From NCBI GenBank assembly GCA_015066575.1, contig SVOD01000006.1, forward strand, positions 1 through 34,265: a DNA stretch of 34,265 bases. The letters run 5' to 3'. The translations under genes were made by a program, and so were the position numbers. Under the pieces are notes generated by a model. That model was not told where the DNA came from. It did not search any database and saw only the letters and a list, made by a program, of their open reading frames with translations. This DNA comes from Oscillospiraceae bacterium (GTDB lineage Bacteria > Bacillota > Clostridia > Oscillospirales > Acutalibacteraceae). The first letter of the stretch is position 1. The number at the start of each line of letters is the position of its first letter. Positions 33,070-34,265 of the stretch are shown here, one piece after another.

Positions 33070-34265
33070 ATGTATAAAATCGGCTTTGATAACGATAAGT
33101 ATTTAAAAATGCAATCCGAGCGCATCCGTGAGCGTATTTCCGAGTTCGGCGGTAAACTCTACCTGGAATTCGGCGGCAAACTCTTTGATGATTTTCATGC
33201 TTCGCGCGTGCTGCCCGGTTTTCAGCCTGACAGTAAGCTGCAAATGCTCTTGCAACTCAAGGATGAAGCGGAAATAGTTATTGTCATCAGTGCGGAGGAT
33301 ATTGAAAAGAGCAAACTGCGCGCAGACCTCGGCATTACTTATGATTTTGATGTGATTCGCTTAATTAATGAATTCACAAAAAAAGGGTTGATGGTCGGCA
33401 GTGTGGTGCTTACCCGTTACTCGCCGTCTTCAAGGGTGCTCGCTTTTGAAGATAAATTGCATTCCCTCGGCTACAATGTTTACCACCATTACACCATTGA
33501 GGGCTACCCTTCCAATATTTCCAAAATTGTCAGCGATGAGGGCTATGGTAAGAATGATTATATCGAAACTTCGCGCAAATTGGTCATTATTACCGCACCC
33601 GGTCCCGGCAGCGGTAAAATGGCAACCTGCCTCTCTCAACTTTACCACGAAAATAAGCGCGGCATCAAAGCCGGCTATGCGAAGTTTGAAACCTTCCCGA
33701 TTTGGAACCTGCCGTTGCGCCACCCGGTCAATATGGCGTATGAAGCGGCAACTGCCGATTTAAATGATGTGAATATGATTGACCCGTGGCATTTGGAGGC
33801 CTATGGCAAAACCACGGTTAATTATAACCGCGATGTTGAGATTTTCCCCGTTCTCAAAGCCACCTTTGATAAGATTTACGGCACCTGCCCCTACAATTCG
33901 CCCACCGATATGGGGGTAAATATGGCGGGTAACTGCATTTTTGATGATGAGGCGGTCAGCGAAGCCTCCCGGCAGGAGATTATTCGCCGCTACTTTGCAG
34001 CAGCGGCAAGTGCTTCGCGCGGTGCCAAAAACAATGACGAGCGCTATAAATTGGAATTGCTCATGAACCAGGCAGGCATCAGTGAGACCGACAGAGTGCC
34101 GGTTTCTCCCGCCAGAGCCAAGCATATGGAAACCGGTGCGCCGGCAGCCGCGATTGAGTTGAGTGACGGGAAGATTATCACCGGAAAACCCTCCGAACTG
34201 CTGGGGTGCTCCTCGGCAATGCTACTCAACGCACTCAAATACCTTGCAGGCATTAATGACAATGT
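33070..34265 (+). CDS. DUF1846 family protein (3' truncated by window edge; absent from the ORF track)
   Basis: Open from ATG 33070 to window end: MYKIGFDNDKYLKMQSERIRERISEFGGKLYLEFGGKLFDDFHASRVLPGF...IITAPGPGSGKMATCLSQLYHE... Confidence 0.92.
   Translation, partial: MYKIGFDNDKYLKMQSERIRERISEFGGKLYLEFGGKLFDDFHASRVLPGFQPDSKLQMLLQLKDEAEIVIVISAEDIEKSKLRADLGITYDFDVIRLINEFTKKGLMVGSVVLTRYSPSSRVLAFEDKLHSLGYNVYHHYTIEGYPSNISKIVSDEGYGKNDYIETSRKLVIITAPGPGSGKMATCLSQLYHENKRGIKAGYAKFETFPIWNLPLRHPVNMAYEAATADLNDVNMIDPWHLEAYGKTTVNYNRDVEIFPVLKATFDKIYGTCPYNSPTDMGVNMAGNCIFDDEAVSEASRQEIIRRYFAAAASASRGAKNNDERYKLELLMNQAGISETDRVPVSPARAKHMETGAPAAAIELSDGKIITGKPSELLGCSSAMLLNALKYLAGINDN

Noticed and set aside
1-34265. 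CRISPR arrays, prophage, integrase or intact transposase genes
   Set aside because: No spaced identical repeats of CRISPR length and no phage, integrase or transposase motifs seen in the ORFs.

Overview
Window from what looks like a gut-type Clostridia (Oscillospiraceae-like) chromosome; this taxonomic guess is inference from gene content and codon style. No rRNA, CRISPR array or phage was seen. Main blocks: (i) 1-1.8 kb, end of an F420-hydrogenase-beta-like gene and a sugar transferase interrupted by a frameshift at a C6 tract. (ii) 2.2-12.65 kb, five consecutive c-di-GMP genes: three intact GGDEF proteins and two EAL proteins with degenerate GGDEF domains, each with a different sensor. (iii) 12.8-24.1 kb, a divergent pterin-cofactor/tungsten locus. 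Minus strand: mogA-like, thiF-like, AOR, MoaD/ThiS-like, four-cluster ferredoxin. Plus strand: tupABC, moeA, moeA-PBP fusion, moaC, moaA, MOSC. The divergent intergenic region has a 21-bp palindrome and a structured leader. (iv) 24.1-24.9 kb, an orphan promoter-to-terminator small-RNA candidate, one intact tRNA-Ala(CGC), and two exact-length 184-bp tandem units carrying the 5' part of that tRNA. (v) 24.9-29.5 kb, envelope/secreted proteins including tandem FN3 paralogs. (vi) 29.6-34.3 kb, guaA, a REP-like perfect hairpin, a membrane-anchored YabP-domain protein, an XRE-desulfoferrodoxin fusion and a truncated DUF1846 gene missed by the ORF track. Across several spacers there are strict 7-nt (and some 8-nt) periodic degenerate arrays plus triloop mini-hairpins. 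All family calls are from reading motifs; no database search was run.
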